From Aneurinibacillus danicus (GTDB lineage: Bacteria; Bacillota; Bacilli; Aneurinibacillales; Aneurinibacillaceae), in assembly GCF_007991215.1 (NCBI RefSeq), contig NZ_BJXX01000049.1, positions 1 to 62,406 of the forward strand: DNA of 62,406 nucleotides, written 5' to 3'. This document shows positions 30,877-41,732 of this stretch, one piece after another. Every line of letters begins with the position of its first letter. Position 1 is the stretch's first letter. The notes beneath the pieces were generated by a model. That model searched no databases. It was not told the DNA's origin and saw only the letters and a program-made list of their open reading frames with translations. A program made the position numbers and the translations under genes.

Positions 30877-30940
30877 TAGCCAAATAAGCGTCTTATTTGC
30901 TTGCCGATTCTATTGAACTTTGCTTAGGGGGTCTATGTTC

Positions 30941-31399
30941 TTGAATCAACATGTAATCGCCGTGACCGAAGAACTGGTCGCACCGATTCTGGAAGAAGAA
31001 AATTTGGAGCTCGTCGAAATCGAATACAAGAAAGAAGGAAGCAACTGGTTCCTTCGCGTGTATATCGATAAAGAAGACGGCGTAGATATTGAAGATTGCG
31101 GACGTGTCAGTGAGAAGCTGAGCAAGAAGCTGGACGAGATCGATCCGATTCCGGGCGCATACTTTCTCGAAGTATCTTCGCCTGGCGCCGAACGTCCGTT
31201 GAAAAAAGAGCGAGATTTCGAGCGCGCCGTCGGCAAGCACGTACACGTGACGACATATGAGCCGATTAACGGCGCTAAAGTGTTTGAAGGCGAACTCGTT
31301 TCTTATGACGGACAAAATTTGGAGATTAAAGAAGCGAGAACGACTGCTGTCATTCCGCGCGATAAAGTGGCCAGCGCCCGTCTCGCGATTGTTTTTTAG
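30941..31399 (+). CDS. rimP: ribosome maturation factor RimP
   Basis: 152 residues from TTG at 30941, nine bases after AGGGGG; an ATG at 30935 is only three bases from that site but cannot be excluded. Two-domain RimP fold: [39 protein letters not shown] in the first half, [25 protein letters not shown] in the middle. Needed for 30S maturation. First gene of the operon with nusA. Confidence 0.93.
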   Translation: MNQHVIAVTEELVAPILEEENLELVEIEYKKEGSNWFLRVYIDKEDGVDIEDCGRVSEKLSKKLDEIDPIPGAYFLEVSSPGAERPLKKERDFERAVGKHVHVTTYEPINGAKVFEGELVSYDGQNLEIKEARTTAVIPRDKVASARLAIVF

Positions 31400-31426
31400 G
31401 ACTTGAAAGGAGGATTAGGGATAATC

Positions 31427-32605
31427 ATGAATGCCGAGTTTATTGAAGCATTAAATGAGATAGAGAGAGAGAAAGGCATCAGCAAGGAAGTGCTGATTGA
31501 AGCGATCGAAGCGGCGCTTGTTTCCGGCTATAAGCGTAATTTCAATTCCGCGCAGAACGTGCGCGTAGATATTAACCGCGAACTGGGCAACGTACGCGTA
31601 TTCGCCCGCAAAACCGTGGTAGAAGAGGTAACGGACCCTCGTTCGCAGATTTCAATTGATGAAGCGCAGGAAATCGACCCGAACTACATGGTTGATGACA
31701 TTATCGACATGGAAGTCACGCCGCGCGATTTCGGACGCATCGCGGCGCAGACCGCTAAGCAGGTCGTTACACAGCGCATCCGTGAAGCGGAGCGCGGCAT
31801 TATTTACAGCGAGTTTATCGATCGTGAGCAGGACATCGTAACCGGCATCGTGCAGCGTCAAGACAGCCGATTTTATTATATTGATCTCGGCAAAGTCGAA
31901 GCGCTGATGCCGCTGAACGAGAAAATGCCGAACGAATCATTTAAGCAGGGTGATCGGGTCAAAGCGTTCATCACCAAAGTGGAGAAAACGACGAAGGGAC
32001 CGCAAATCTTTGTGTCCCGTACGCATCCGGGACTGTTGAAACGCTTGTTTGAGCTGGAAGTGCCGGAGATTTTCGATGGTGTCGTGGAGATTAAATCTGT
32101 GGCGCGCGAAGCGGGTGACCGTTCCAAAATTGCCGTCTACTCTGCAGATCCGAACGTAGATCCTGTAGGTGCCTGCGTAGGTCCTAAGGGGATGCGTGTA
32201 CAGACGATTGTACAGGAGCTAAGAGGAGAAAAGATCGACATCATGAAGTGGTCGGAAGATCCGGCTGAATATGTCGCAAATGCGCTTAGCCCTTCCAAAG
32301 TGGTGCATGTAACCGTATATGAAGGGGAAAAGGTAACGCGCGTCATTGTACCTGATTATCAACTGTCACTTGCGATTGGCAAGCGTGGACAAAACGCCCG
32401 CCTGGCCGCCAAGCTGACGGGTTGGAAAATTGACATCAAGAGCGAAACACAGGCTGCCGAGGAAGGATTCGTATACAGCGAACCGGTTTCTGTTATTCCG
32501 GCCGATGGTGCATCTGAAGAGCAGCAGGACACATTTGTACAGGATGAAGCGTACGAAGCTGAAACCGATGCAGCTGCTGTAGACGCAGCGGATGAAAAGG
32601 AGTAG
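31427..32605 (+). CDS. nusA: transcription termination/antitermination factor NusA
   Basis: 392 residues from ATG 31427. N-terminal RNA polymerase-binding domain starting MNAEFIEALNEIEREKGISKE, S1 domain (about 135-200), two KH domains (GACVGPKGMRVQTIVQELRGEKIDI near 245-270 and SLAIGKRGQNARLAAKLTGWKIDI near 315-338), and an acidic alanine-rich tail. A longer frame from 31403 lacks family support. Promotes pausing and intrinsic termination. Confidence 0.96.
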   Translation: MNAEFIEALNEIEREKGISKEVLIEAIEAALVSGYKRNFNSAQNVRVDINRELGNVRVFARKTVVEEVTDPRSQISIDEAQEIDPNYMVDDIIDMEVTPRDFGRIAAQTAKQVVTQRIREAERGIIYSEFIDREQDIVTGIVQRQDSRFYYIDLGKVEALMPLNEKMPNESFKQGDRVKAFITKVEKTTKGPQIFVSRTHPGLLKRLFELEVPEIFDGVVEIKSVAREAGDRSKIAVYSADPNVDPVGACVGPKGMRVQTIVQELRGEKIDIMKWSEDPAEYVANALSPSKVVHVTVYEGEKVTRVIVPDYQLSLAIGKRGQNARLAAKLTGWKIDIKSETQAAEEGFVYSEPVSVIPADGASEEQQDTFVQDEAYEAETDAAAVDAADEKE

Positions 32606-32611
32606 GTTTTC

Positions 32612-32887
32612 GTGAAACTGAGAAAAACTCCGCAGCGCAAATGTCTGGCTACCCGGGAGATGTTTGAAAAACGCGATTTGCTGCGCATCGTGCGTACGCC
32701 GGAAGGTGAGATCAAAATCGATCCTACCGGCAAAGCGTCGGGACGCGGTGCGTATGTGTCCCGCTCCCGGGAGGCATTTGATATTGTAAAAAAGAAAAAG
32801 CTCCTGAACCGTGCCTTAAAAACGGAAGTAACGGATGAAAAGTACGAGGAGCTGGAACGAGAGTTTGCGAGGTATGTACGCAAATGA
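32612..32887 (+). CDS. rnpM: RNase P modulator RnpM (YlxR, DUF448)
   Basis: 91 residues starting with GTG. Family pattern KTPQRKCLATREMFEKRDLLRIVRTPEGEIKIDPTGKASGRGAYVSRS, basic and RNA-binding. YlxR binds the RNase P RNA in B. subtilis. Lies between nusA and the L7Ae-like gene as in most Firmicutes; overlaps the next gene by four bases. Confidence 0.92.
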   Translation: MKLRKTPQRKCLATREMFEKRDLLRIVRTPEGEIKIDPTGKASGRGAYVSRSREAFDIVKKKKLLNRALKTEVTDEKYEELEREFARYVRK

Positions 32888-33183
32888 ACCAGGTGGAGCA
32901 GATGCTTGGCCTGGCGCAGCGGGCCCGCAAGCTTATTACGGGAGAAGAATTGGTCATCAAGGCCGTTCGTCAGGGACAGGTGCATCTGGTCATCCTGGCG
33001 GGCGATGCATCCCCCAACACTCGCAAAAAAGTAATAGATAAGTGCGGCAGCTACGAGGTTTCTTGTACAACGTATGGTGATCGCCTGACACTTGGCGCCG
33101 CGCTTGGAAAGGAGCAACGAGTTGTCATTGGCGTGACCGATGCCGGCTTCGCAGCACGATTGACGCAGCTGATTAACCAATAA
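32884..33183 (+). CDS. ylxQ: L7Ae family RNA-binding protein YlxQ
   Basis: 99 residues with the L7Ae/L30e fold: LGLAQRARKLITGEELVIKAVRQGQVHLVILAGDASPNTRKKV. Such proteins bind kink-turn RNA; the cellular target of YlxQ is unknown. Coupled to rnpM by ATGA. Confidence 0.92.
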   Translation: MNQVEQMLGLAQRARKLITGEELVIKAVRQGQVHLVILAGDASPNTRKKVIDKCGSYEVSCTTYGDRLTLGAALGKEQRVVIGVTDAGFAARLTQLINQ

Positions 33184-33200
33184 CTGTCGGGGGTGGATAG

Positions 33201-35564
33201 ATGAGTAAATTGAGAGTCTATGAATATGCTAAAGAGCTTGGGATTAGCAGTAAGCAAATGATTAATTTGCTTACTAAACTCAATTTATCAGTAAACAACC
33301 ACATGAGCACATTGGAAGACAGCACGATTCAAAAGGTAGAAGAGCACCTGAAGCAGGTAAAACAACGCGCAAACGGTCAAGAACAACAAAAGCGTGATAC
33401 GGAAAAGAGTGGGAAGATGGAAAAAAACCAACAACAAAATAATCGAAACGTGAACAGTAAAGCACAAAGTAGTACTGGTCAAGAGCAAAGAAATGGCAAC
33501 CAGGCCGGAAGAGGCAACTCTCAGGGCCAGGGTGGCGGAAGAAAGCAAGGTCAGAGCAGCAGACCGCAGGGCCAGGGCGGTGGAAGAGCACAAGGTCAAG
33601 GCGGCAGACCGCAGGGTCAGGGCGGCAATAAGCCGAAGGCGGCCGCTGGCAAACCGCCGCGTGAAGACCGCACCAATCAAAGCCGCGGCAAAACTACGCA
33701 GAAATTAAACGCACGTCCGAAGCGTTTCGACGATAACAAAAAGTCGTCTGAGCCGAATAAAACGATGAAACGCCCGAACAGCCGGCAGCAGCAAGCACCG
33801 AAGCAGGAAGTGAAAGTGGAGAAAATTACGGTTTCAGGCTCGATGACGGTAGCCGAGCTTGCTAAAAAAATGAAGAAGCAGCCGTCTGAAATCATCAAGA
33901 AACTTTTCGGACTCGGTGTAATGGCGACCATTAACCAGGAATTAGATCTGGACACCATTCACCTGATCGCCGCTGACTATGAAATCGAAGTGGAAGAGAA
34001 GATTGAACTCGACTACAGCGATTTTGAAAATATTGAAGAAATCGATGAGCCGGATACGCTGGAAGAGCGTCCGCCGGTCGTTACCATTATGGGTCACGTT
34101 GACCACGGAAAGACAACGCTTCTTGATGCAATCCGTGAAACAAATGTTACGTCAACGGAAGCGGGTGGTATTACACAGCATATCGGAGCCTATCAAGTAG
34201 TCAAGCACGGGAAGAAGATTACTTTCCTGGATACGCCAGGCCATGCCGCATTTACCACCATGCGCGCGCGCGGAGCCAAAGTAACCGATATCGCTATCAT
34301 CGTAGTAGCAGCCGATGACGGAGTGATGCCACAAACGGTGGAAGCCATTAGCCACGCGAAAGCGGCGAACGTGCCGATTATCGTTGCGGTGAATAAAATG
34401 GATAAACCTTCGGCCAACCCGGATCGGGTGAAGCAAGAGCTTACAGAGCACGGTCTTGTACCGGAAGACTGGGGCGGCGATACAATCTTCGTCCATGTCT
34501 CGGCGTTGAAACGGGAAGGTCTCGACGACATCCTCGAAATGATCCTGCTTGTGGCTGAAGTGCAGGAACTGAAAGCCAACCCGAATAAACGGGCCCGCGG
34601 TACGGTTATCGAGGCTGAGCTTGACCGCGGCCGCGGACCGGTGGCGACGATTCTTGTGCAATCTGGAACCTTGAAGGTTGGAGATCCGATCGTTGTCGGT
34701 ACAGCTTTTGGTCGCGTTCGCGCCATGGTCAACGACAAAGGCCGTCGCATCAAGGAAGCACCGCCGTCCACGCCAGTCGAGATTACCGGTTTGAACGATG
34801 TGCCGCAGGCCGGCGATCAATTTATGGTATTTGAAGATGAGAAAATGGCGCGCCAGATTGGGGAACGCCGTTCGACGAGCCGACGCGAGAAAGAACTCCG
34901 CGCATCGGCACGCGTATCGCTGGACGATTTATTCAATCAAATCAAGGAAGGCGAAATGAAAGACATCAATGTTATCATCAAAGGGGACGTACAGGGCTCG
35001 GTTGAAGCGCTGCGGGGTTCGCTTGAGAAGATTGATGTCGAAGGCGTGCGCGTGAATATTATTCATACCGGGGTAGGTGCCATTACTGAATCCGATGTTA
35101 TTCTTGCGTCTGCATCTAACGCGATTATCATCGGTTTCAATGTTCGTCCTGAGCCAAATGCCCGCACGACGGCGGAAGCGGAAAAAGTGGACATTCGTCT
35201 GCACCGCATCATTTACAAAGTAATAGAAGAAATCGAGGCGGCGATGAAAGGAATGCTTGAGCCGGTGTACGAAGAAAAGATTATCGGCCAGGCGGAAGTA
35301 CGCCAGACATTCAAAGTATCCCGCGTCGGCACGATTGCAGGTTGTTATGTTACCGACGGCAAGATTCAGCGTGATGCCGGTATCCGCGTGATTCGCGACG
35401 GTATTGTCATATACGAAGGTAAAATTGACGCGCTCAAACGTTTTAAAGATGACGCAAGGGAAGTGGCTCAAGGATACGAGTGCGGTATTACAATCGAGAA
35501 ATATAACGACATTAAAGAAGGGGACATCCTTGAAGCGTTCATCATGGAGGAAGTCGCCCAGTAA
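33201..35564 (+). CDS. infB: translation initiation factor IF-2
   Basis: 787 residues. An N-terminal RNA-binding-like helix (1-50), then a long low-complexity stretch at about 55-185 very rich in Q, G, R and N with repeated GQGGR-type units, a second IF2-N domain (about 205-260), the GTPase with GHVDHGKTT near 298-306, DTPGH and NKMD, and C-terminal domains. Delivers fMet-tRNA to the 30S subunit. The repeated low-complexity linker is longer than in B. subtilis and may vary between strains. Confidence 0.96.
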   Translation: MSKLRVYEYAKELGISSKQMINLLTKLNLSVNNHMSTLEDSTIQKVEEHLKQVKQRANGQEQQKRDTEKSGKMEKNQQQNNRNVNSKAQSSTGQEQRNGNQAGRGNSQGQGGGRKQGQSSRPQGQGGGRAQGQGGRPQGQGGNKPKAAAGKPPREDRTNQSRGKTTQKLNARPKRFDDNKKSSEPNKTMKRPNSRQQQAPKQEVKVEKITVSGSMTVAELAKKMKKQPSEIIKKLFGLGVMATINQELDLDTIHLIAADYEIEVEEKIELDYSDFENIEEIDEPDTLEERPPVVTIMGHVDHGKTTLLDAIRETNVTSTEAGGITQHIGAYQVVKHGKKITFLDTPGHAAFTTMRARGAKVTDIAIIVVAADDGVMPQTVEAISHAKAANVPIIVAVNKMDKPSANPDRVKQELTEHGLVPEDWGGDTIFVHVSALKREGLDDILEMILLVAEVQELKANPNKRARGTVIEAELDRGRGPVATILVQSGTLKVGDPIVVGTAFGRVRAMVNDKGRRIKEAPPSTPVEITGLNDVPQAGDQFMVFEDEKMARQIGERRSTSRREKELRASARVSLDDLFNQIKEGEMKDINVIIKGDVQGSVEALRGSLEKIDVEGVRVNIIHTGVGAITESDVILASASNAIIIGFNVRPEPNARTTAEAEKVDIRLHRIIYKVIEEIEAAMKGMLEPVYEEKIIGQAEVRQTFKVSRVGTIAGCYVTDGKIQRDAGIRVIRDGIVIYEGKIDALKRFKDDAREVAQGYECGITIEKYNDIKEGDILEAFIMEEVAQ

Positions 35565-35606
35565 TTTTAAAACACGCACGTTCAACCAGAATGAGGTGAA
35601 ACGACG

Positions 35607-35969
35607 ATGGGCAACATTCGTACCAATCGTGTAGGTGAGCAGATTAAAAAAGAGCTGAGCCAAATCATCCAGCGGGAGATTAAAGATCCCCGCATTGGCT
35701 TCGTAACGGTAACCGGCGTTGAAGTGTCCGGTGACCTGTCCCAGGCAAAAGTATTCATTAGCGTACTTGGCGGTGAAGACCAGAAGGCCGATACGCTAAA
35801 AGCGCTGGAAAAAGCGAAGGGCTTTATGCGCTCGGAGATCGGACGTCGCGTCCGCCTGCGCCATACCCCGGATTTACTGTTCAAATTCGACGAATCCGTC
35901 GAATACGGCAGTCGCATTGAATCGCTGCTGAACAAGATTAATGAAGAAAAAGGGGAAGACAAACAATGA
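35607..35969 (+). CDS. rbfA: 30S ribosome-binding factor RbfA
   Basis: 120 residues, KH-like fold with [51 protein letters not shown]. Acts in 16S 5' end maturation and cold adaptation. ATGA overlap with the next gene. Confidence 0.95.
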   Translation: MGNIRTNRVGEQIKKELSQIIQREIKDPRIGFVTVTGVEVSGDLSQAKVFISVLGGEDQKADTLKALEKAKGFMRSEIGRRVRLRHTPDLLFKFDESVEYGSRIESLLNKINEEKGEDKQ

Positions 35970-36961
35970 GCTCGTACAAAGCATCCCTGGAAGCCGCTGC
36001 GCGTTTTCTAAAGCAGCATCAGCACTTTCTTGTTGTGAATCACGTCAATCCTGACGGGGATGCTACCGGCTCCTTGCTGGCGATGGGATGGCTTCTACGC
36101 CAGCTCGACAAGCAGGTGACGCTTGTCAACGAAGGGAAAACCCCGGCCAAATTCATGTTCCTGCCCGGAGCGGATGATATTTTGAACGCTTCCGAACGGG
36201 CGGAGCATCCTACATACGGGACGATAATTACATGCGACTGCGCTGATTTTGCCCGCGTCGGGGAAGTGGCGGCATGGTTTACGCAGGAGCGCGAACTGCT
36301 CAATATTGACCACCATCCGACAAATGATTTGTTCGGAACGGTAAATCTTGTGCGGACCGATGCGGCAGCTACGGCAGAAATTATTTTCGATCTGGTGAAA
36401 CATATGGGCCTTCCGCTGGGAAAAGAGCTTGCTACCTGTCTGTATACCGGGCTGCTGACGGACACCGGTGGATTTCGTTATTCCAATACGACTCCGTATG
36501 TTATGGAGGCCGCGTCCGAGTTGCTTGCCCACAGGGTAGAGCCTGCCGCGATCGCCGAACGGGTGCTTGAATCGATTACAAAGGCGCATGTCAGCCTTTT
36601 GCAGCGTTCGCTGCAGACACTGGAGCTTACCGATAATGATAAAGCTGCGTATCTGACCGTTACGCTGACGGATCTGATAGAGACGGGCGCGAATAATGAA
36701 GATACGGAAGGGCTTGTTAATTATGGCCGCAATATCGAAGGTGTCGAAGTCGGCGTTTTGTTCAAAGAGGTGGCGGATGGCAAAGTGAAAGTCAGTTTCC
36801 GTTCACGCAGTGAAGTCGACGTGGCGGCGATTGCCAAATCGTTTGGTGGTGGTGGCCACGTACGTGCCGCAGGTTGTACGGTATCGGGAACGATTGTTGA
36901 AGTGAAGAAGGCGGTTTCGCAAAAAGTCAGCGCCGCGTTACGGGAGTGTGGCAATGAATGA
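35966..36961 (+). CDS. nrnA: DHH/DHHA1 family oligoribonuclease NrnA
   Basis: 331 residues. DHH metal-binding motifs [11 protein letters not shown] near 27-37, [19 protein letters not shown] near 112-120, and GLLTDTGGF; the DHHA1 substrate domain ends with [10 protein letters not shown]. Degrades nano-RNA and can hydrolyse 3',5'-pAp. Situated between rbfA and truB as in many Firmicutes and actinobacteria. Confidence 0.92.
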   Translation: MSSYKASLEAAARFLKQHQHFLVVNHVNPDGDATGSLLAMGWLLRQLDKQVTLVNEGKTPAKFMFLPGADDILNASERAEHPTYGTIITCDCADFARVGEVAAWFTQERELLNIDHHPTNDLFGTVNLVRTDAAATAEIIFDLVKHMGLPLGKELATCLYTGLLTDTGGFRYSNTTPYVMEAASELLAHRVEPAAIAERVLESITKAHVSLLQRSLQTLELTDNDKAAYLTVTLTDLIETGANNEDTEGLVNYGRNIEGVEVGVLFKEVADGKVKVSFRSRSEVDVAAIAKSFGGGGHVRAAGCTVSGTIVEVKKAVSQKVSAALRECGNE

Positions 36962-37896
36962 TGAGCGGACTATCCGGCATCGTCCCGCTGTACAAGCCAG
37001 AGGGCATGACTTCGCATGATTGTGTAATGAAAGTGCGGCGCATTGCCCGCACAAAAAAGGTGGGGCACACCGGTACACTGGATCCGGATGTAACCGGTGT
37101 GCTGCCAATCTGCATCGGTCCGGCGACTAAAGTGGCCGATTATCTGCATGAAACGCCGAAAGTATATCGGGCCACCATGACGATCGGCACATCCACCGAT
37201 ACGCAGGATGCAAGCGGCAAGATTCTTGAAGAGAAAATAGTCAAACCGCCGCTTACCGATACGCAGGTGCGCGAGGCTTTCGATCGTTTTGTTGGCGATA
37301 TTGAACAGCTGCCTCCGATGTACTCGGCGGTAAAAGTGGATGGCAAGCGGCTGCATGAGCTGGCGCGGCAGGGAAAAACAGCAGAACGGAAAGCCCGCCG
37401 GATTACGATTTATGAAATGAACATCGAACAAATGGATCTGGATACAGAGCATCCAACCGTTACGTTTACCGTTACCTGCTCGAAAGGCACTTACGTCCGG
37501 ACGTTGTGTGTGGATATCGGACAGGCTCTTGGCTATCCGGCTCATATGTCGTACTTGCAGCGGATTAAAAGCGGCCCGTTTACACTCGAACAGTGTGTGA
37601 CATTTGACCAGCTAGAAGAAGCAGCCGCAGAAGAGCGGCTGCAGGAACTGCTGTATCCGCTCGATAGAGGGCTTCTTCAATATCCGGCTGTCATCGTTCC
37701 GGCCGGCCGTATCCAGGCAATGCGCAACGGACTTAGCCAGCGTCATCGTAAACCGGGCAATTGGAGAGTTGGGGACAAGATTCGTCTGTACAGTCCGGAC
37801 GGCGCTTTTCTTGCACTGCATGAAGTGGTATATATAGATAAAGAGAACGGTGTGGAATCCAAACCGGTAAGAGTGTTTCCGGAGGGAGAGACATAA
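36958..37896 (+). CDS. truB: tRNA pseudouridine-55 synthase TruB
   Basis: 312 residues. Catalytic aspartate in KVGHTGTLDPDVTGVLPICIG near 37-57, and the KGTYVRTLCVDIG block near 181-193; a C-terminal PUA-like domain. The ATG at 36958 overlaps the nrnA stop, and a second in-frame ATG at 36961 is possible. Confidence 0.95.
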   Translation: MMSGLSGIVPLYKPEGMTSHDCVMKVRRIARTKKVGHTGTLDPDVTGVLPICIGPATKVADYLHETPKVYRATMTIGTSTDTQDASGKILEEKIVKPPLTDTQVREAFDRFVGDIEQLPPMYSAVKVDGKRLHELARQGKTAERKARRITIYEMNIEQMDLDTEHPTVTFTVTCSKGTYVRTLCVDIGQALGYPAHMSYLQRIKSGPFTLEQCVTFDQLEEAAAEERLQELLYPLDRGLLQYPAVIVPAGRIQAMRNGLSQRHRKPGNWRVGDKIRLYSPDGAFLALHEVVYIDKENGVESKPVRVFPEGET

Positions 37897-38841
37897 ATGG
37901 AAATTCAACGTTTGCATTATCCGCTGTCGCCTGATTTTGAAGGCGAATCGTGCGTGCTTGCGCTGGGCTATTTTGACGGCGTTCACGTCGGTCACCGCCG
38001 GGTTATCCAGAAAGCGATAGACGTGGCGAAATCGTTAGGCGTAAAATCCGCCGTGATGACATTTGACCCGCATCCGCGCGAGGTGCTTGGTCAAAGCGGA
38101 TATACTCAGTATTTAACGCCCACAGACGAAAAACTGGAACAGCTGAAAAAGATGGGAGTGGACATCGCTTACGTTGTCCATTTCGATATCTCATTTGCCG
38201 CCATTTATCCAGAAGACTTCATCGATGAATTCCTCATGCAGTTATGTCCGAAACATGTGGTGGCTGGATTTGACTATACATTCGGGCACAGAGGAAAGGG
38301 AACAGTATTCACACTTAAAGAACATGCAAATAGACGATATGACGTGGATGTGGTAGCTCCGGTCAACCGATTCGGTGAGAAAGTCAGCAGTACCCTGATT
38401 CGTGAATATTTGTACAGCGGCAAAATCAAAGAAGCTACACAGTTTCTTGGTCGGCCATATCGTGTGCGCGGAAAAGTTGTGCATGGAGAGAAGCGCGGAC
38501 GCACAATTGGATTTCCAACAGCCAATCTCCGTCTTTACGCCCCTTATATTGTTCCGAAGAATGGCGTATACGGCGTACGAGCAGGATTGGAAGGCCGCTC
38601 CTACTACGGTGTAATGAACGTAGGCATTAAGCCAACGTTCGAAAATGAGCATAAAGAAAAATCGCTGGAAGTCCATTTGTTCGATTTTGCGGGCGATATT
38701 TATGATAAGACCCTAGAAGTAGAATTCTTGTTCTTTATCCGTGAAGAACAAAAGTTTGCCGGAGTGGATGCGCTCATTGCTCAGATTAACGCTGATGTGG
38801 TGACTGCAAAAGAACAGTTCGCCAAACATTCAATTGTATAA
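37897..38841 (+). CDS. ribF: bifunctional riboflavin kinase / FAD synthetase
   Basis: 314 residues. N-terminal nucleotidyltransferase with LGYFDGVHVGHRRVI and the STLIREYL motif; C-terminal kinase with GKVVHGEKRGRTIGFPTANL near 192-211. Makes FMN and FAD. Called ribC in B. subtilis. Begins directly after the truB stop. Confidence 0.95.
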   Translation: MEIQRLHYPLSPDFEGESCVLALGYFDGVHVGHRRVIQKAIDVAKSLGVKSAVMTFDPHPREVLGQSGYTQYLTPTDEKLEQLKKMGVDIAYVVHFDISFAAIYPEDFIDEFLMQLCPKHVVAGFDYTFGHRGKGTVFTLKEHANRRYDVDVVAPVNRFGEKVSSTLIREYLYSGKIKEATQFLGRPYRVRGKVVHGEKRGRTIGFPTANLRLYAPYIVPKNGVYGVRAGLEGRSYYGVMNVGIKPTFENEHKEKSLEVHLFDFAGDIYDKTLEVEFLFFIREEQKFAGVDALIAQINADVVTAKEQFAKHSIV

Positions 38842-38843
38842 GG

Positions 38844-38865
38844 ACAGGGCTTTACTCTGTTTTCC
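38844..38865 (+). terminator. weak terminator after ribF
   Basis: ACAGGG can pair with CTCTGT (one G-U) across a five-base loop, followed by TTTTCC. The rpsO -35 region lies within it. Confidence 0.45.
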
Positions 38866-38879
38866 GATTATGATATAAT
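38851..38879 (+). promoter_or_regulatory. sigma-A promoter of rpsO
   Basis: TTTACT at 38851-38856, 17-base spacer, TATAAT at 38874-38879 with an extended -10 TG at 38871-38872. Confidence 0.75.
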
Positions 38880-38895
38880 GTATTTTGTTAGTTTA

Positions 38896-38955
38896 ATAAC
38901 CATGGCTTGGAAAGCCGAGTCACCAACGGTTTTCTAGGGCATTGGGGATATCAAT
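38896..38955 (+). promoter_or_regulatory. rpsO leader with candidate S15 autoregulatory fold
   Basis: The hairpin GGCTT-GGA-AAGCC (38904-38916) is followed by CCAACG and, some 20 bases on, CATTGG, which can pair. Bacillus and Geobacillus rpsO leaders fold into a junction bound by S15; this leader has the right length and position. The exact fold was not computed. Confidence 0.45.
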
Positions 38956-38970
38956 GAGGAGGTGAATAGG

Positions 38971-39240
38971 ATGGCTTTGACACAAGAACGCAAGCAACAG
39001 CTGATTGAAGAGTACCGTACACACGAGTCTGATACAGGCTCTCCGGAGGTACAAATCGCTATCCTTACTGAAAAAATTAACTACCTGAACGATCATCTTC
39101 GTACGCACAAGAAAGACCACCACTCCCGCCGTGGACTGCTGAAAATGGTTGGTCAACGCCGCAATCTGCTGGCTTACTTGAAGGACAAAGATGTAACTCG
39201 TTACCGTGAGTTAATCAACAAATTAGGCTTACGTCGATAA
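38971..39240 (+). CDS. rpsO: 30S ribosomal protein S15
   Basis: 89 residues beginning [12 protein letters not shown], the standard S15 N terminus; the GTG at 38962 lies in the ribosome site. Conserved HDTGSPEVQ-like segment and [19 protein letters not shown]. Primary 16S binding protein. rpsO-pnp is the universal order. Confidence 0.97.
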   Translation: MALTQERKQQLIEEYRTHESDTGSPEVQIAILTEKINYLNDHLRTHKKDHHSRRGLLKMVGQRRNLLAYLKDKDVTRYRELINKLGLRR

Positions 39241-39243
39241 GCG

Positions 39244-39267
39244 AAAGCGGGGATTCCCCGCTTTTTT
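39244..39267 (+). terminator. terminator after rpsO
   Basis: AAAGCGGGG / CCCCGCTTT with loop ATT and a T run; a textbook intrinsic terminator. Confidence 0.92.
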
Positions 39268-39378
39268 CATGCCTGTAGCCCTCCTACCATAAAAGGCAGT
39301 CACCCTTCCCTTCATTTTCATGTCGGGGCTTGTGGCTTATCGGCCATGATCGTTTTCCGACTCCAACTTATCTTTTTT

Positions 39379-39400
39379 ATTTCCTGTCAATGCAGGAAAT
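39379..39400 (+). promoter_or_regulatory. hairpin in the pnp leader
   Basis: Perfect eight-base stem ATTTCCTG / CAGGAAAT with loop TCAATG, 57 bases before the pnp start. It has no T run. In Escherichia coli a leader hairpin mediates pnp autoregulation; whether this one does is unknown. Confidence 0.45.
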
Positions 39401-39456
39401 ACTAGAAAAATGACGAAATATCTTTTGTTGAGGCAAGAGAGGAGGCATCATTTTTT

Positions 39457-41583
39457 ATGGATGTAGATGTAAAAGTGTATGAGTTTGACCTTGCCGGGCG
39501 AAAAATGTCGATTGAATACGGCAAGCTCGCCAAGCAGGCCAATGCGGCGGTGCTGGTACGCTACGGCGATTCCGCGGTACTGAGCACGGTAACCGCGTCC
39601 AAGAAACCATCTCCCCTTGATTTTTTTCCGCTGACAGTAAACTATGAAGAAAAACTGTATGCGGTAGGTAAAATTCCGGGTGGCTTCATTAAACGCGAGG
39701 GACGTCCAAGCGAGAAGGCTACATTAACCAGCCGACTGATTGACCGTCCGATTCGTCCGCTATTCCCGGAAGGCTTCCGTAATGAAGTGCAGATCGTAAA
39801 CACGGTGCTGTCGGTGGATCAGGATTGTTCAACGGAAGTGGCAGCGATTATCGGAACGTCCGCCGCCCTGAGCATTTCCGATGTACCGTTCAACGGACCG
39901 ATCGGCGGCGTTATCGTAGGACGGGTCGACGGACAATTTATCATCAATCCGACTGTAGAGCAGTTGGAGAAGAGCGACTTGAATCTGACCGTAGCCGGTA
40001 CATATGACGCGATCAACATGGTTGAAGCGGGTGCCGATGAAGTGCCGGAAGAAGTTATGCTAGAGGCGATTATGCGCGGCCATGAAGAAATTCGCAAAAT
40101 CGTTGAGCAAATCCGTACAATCGCGGCCGAAGTCGGCAAAGAAAAAATGGAAGTCGAGCTGATTTCCTTCGATTCGGAGATTGAAGCGGCTGTAAGGGAC
40201 TATGCGGAAGCACGCTTAATTGAGGCCGTACGCATCGAGGAGAAACAGGCGCGTTATGATGCGATTGATGCCATCAATGAGGAAACGCTGGAACATTTTG
40301 CGGAAACGTATCCGGAACAAGAAAAGCAGATTAGCGAAATTCTGCATGACATCGTGAAAAGCGAAGTTCGCCGCCTCATTACACATGATAAAGTGCGTCC
40401 GGACGGTCGTGCATTAGATGAGATTCGCCCGATTTCCTGCGAAATCGATCTGCTGCCGCGCACGCACGGCTCCGGCCTGTTTACGCGCGGACAAACTCAG
40501 GTGCTCAGTGTATGTACGCTTGGTGCGCTCGGTGACGTACAGATTCTTGACGGACTTGGCCTGGAAGAGTCCAAGCGTTTTATGCACCATTATAATTTCC
40601 CACCGTACAGCGTAGGGGAAGCCCGTCCGCTGCGTGCACCGGGACGCCGTGAAATTGGACACGGTGCGCTTGGTGAGCGTGCGCTTGAGCCGGTTATCCC
40701 GAGCGAAGACGTATTCCCGTACACCATTCGTCTCGTATCCGAAGTTCTTGAATCAAACGGATCCAGCTCTCAGGCAAGCATCTGTGCGAGTACGCTGGCG
40801 ATGATGCATGCAGGTGTACCGATTAAGGCGCCGGTAGCCGGTATTGCCATGGGTCTTGTTAAAGATGGAGAGCATGTCACGATTCTAACCGACATTCAAG
40901 GTATGGAAGACCATCTTGGTGATATGGACTTCAAAGTAGCCGGTACGCGTAAAGGGGTTACTGCGCTGCAAATGGACATCAAAATCGAGGGGATCGATCG
41001 CCAAATTCTTGAGCAGGCGCTGAACCAGGCACGTGAAGGCCGTTTATTCATTTTGGATAAAATGGAAGAAACGATCCGGGAGCCGCGTAAGGAATTGTCA
41101 CGGTTTGCGCCGAAGATCACGATTCTTCGCATTAATCCGGACAAAATCCGTGATGTTATCGGACCAAGCGGCCGTGTCATTAACAAGATTATCGAAGAAA
41201 CAGGCGTAAAGATTGACATTGAGCAGGATGGCCGCGTATATATCGCTTCGCCGGACGCAGATGCGAACGAACGGGCGAAGCAGATTATTGAAGACATTGT
41301 GCGTGAAGTCGAAGTGGGGCAGGTCTACAACGGTACCGTTAAGCGTATCGAGAAGTTCGGTGCCTTCGTAGAGCTGTTCTCGGGCAAAGACGGACTTGTT
41401 CATATTTCCCAGCTGGCGGAAGAGCGTGTCAGCAAAGTCGAAGACGTCGTGTCCATCGGGGACAAGCTGCTGGTCAAAGTTACTGAAATCGACAACCAAG
41501 GCCGTGTGAACCTTTCTCATAAAGCGGTGCTGAAAGAGCAGAAGCAAAAAGAGAAAGAAGCAGCGGAAAATAAGAATCAATAA
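39457..41583 (+). CDS. pnp: polyribonucleotide nucleotidyltransferase (PNPase)
   Basis: 708 residues. Two RNase PH domains flank a helical domain; the phosphate/catalytic region [21 protein letters not shown] sits near 432-452 and [13 protein letters not shown] near 487-499. C-terminal KH ([20 protein letters not shown]) and S1 ([21 protein letters not shown]) domains complete it. 3'-5' phosphorolytic RNA decay, also active at DNA ends in Bacillus. Confidence 0.97.
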   Translation: MDVDVKVYEFDLAGRKMSIEYGKLAKQANAAVLVRYGDSAVLSTVTASKKPSPLDFFPLTVNYEEKLYAVGKIPGGFIKREGRPSEKATLTSRLIDRPIRPLFPEGFRNEVQIVNTVLSVDQDCSTEVAAIIGTSAALSISDVPFNGPIGGVIVGRVDGQFIINPTVEQLEKSDLNLTVAGTYDAINMVEAGADEVPEEVMLEAIMRGHEEIRKIVEQIRTIAAEVGKEKMEVELISFDSEIEAAVRDYAEARLIEAVRIEEKQARYDAIDAINEETLEHFAETYPEQEKQISEILHDIVKSEVRRLITHDKVRPDGRALDEIRPISCEIDLLPRTHGSGLFTRGQTQVLSVCTLGALGDVQILDGLGLEESKRFMHHYNFPPYSVGEARPLRAPGRREIGHGALGERALEPVIPSEDVFPYTIRLVSEVLESNGSSSQASICASTLAMMHAGVPIKAPVAGIAMGLVKDGEHVTILTDIQGMEDHLGDMDFKVAGTRKGVTALQMDIKIEGIDRQILEQALNQAREGRLFILDKMEETIREPRKELSRFAPKITILRINPDKIRDVIGPSGRVINKIIEETGVKIDIEQDGRVYIASPDADANERAKQIIEDIVREVEVGQVYNGTVKRIEKFGAFVELFSGKDGLVHISQLAEERVSKVEDVVSIGDKLLVKVTEIDNQGRVNLSHKAVLKEQKQKEKEAAENKNQ

Positions 41584-41591
41584 GTAGAAAG

Positions 41592-41629
41592 ATAGCGACA
41601 CACGACTTCAAGTCAGTCGCTATTTTTTG
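41592..41629 (+). terminator. terminator after pnp
   Basis: ATAGCGAC pairs with GTCGCTAT around an inner GACTT/AAGTC hairpin, followed by a T run. Confidence 0.85.
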
Positions 41630-41732
41630 TATGTATATACTATTTTCAAAAAAATGAAGCAGGCTGCATGCTTGCATCCCTTTCCGCATAAGATTGTACA
41701 AACTTATCCATGTGCGGGAGGGGTGAAGAGGT

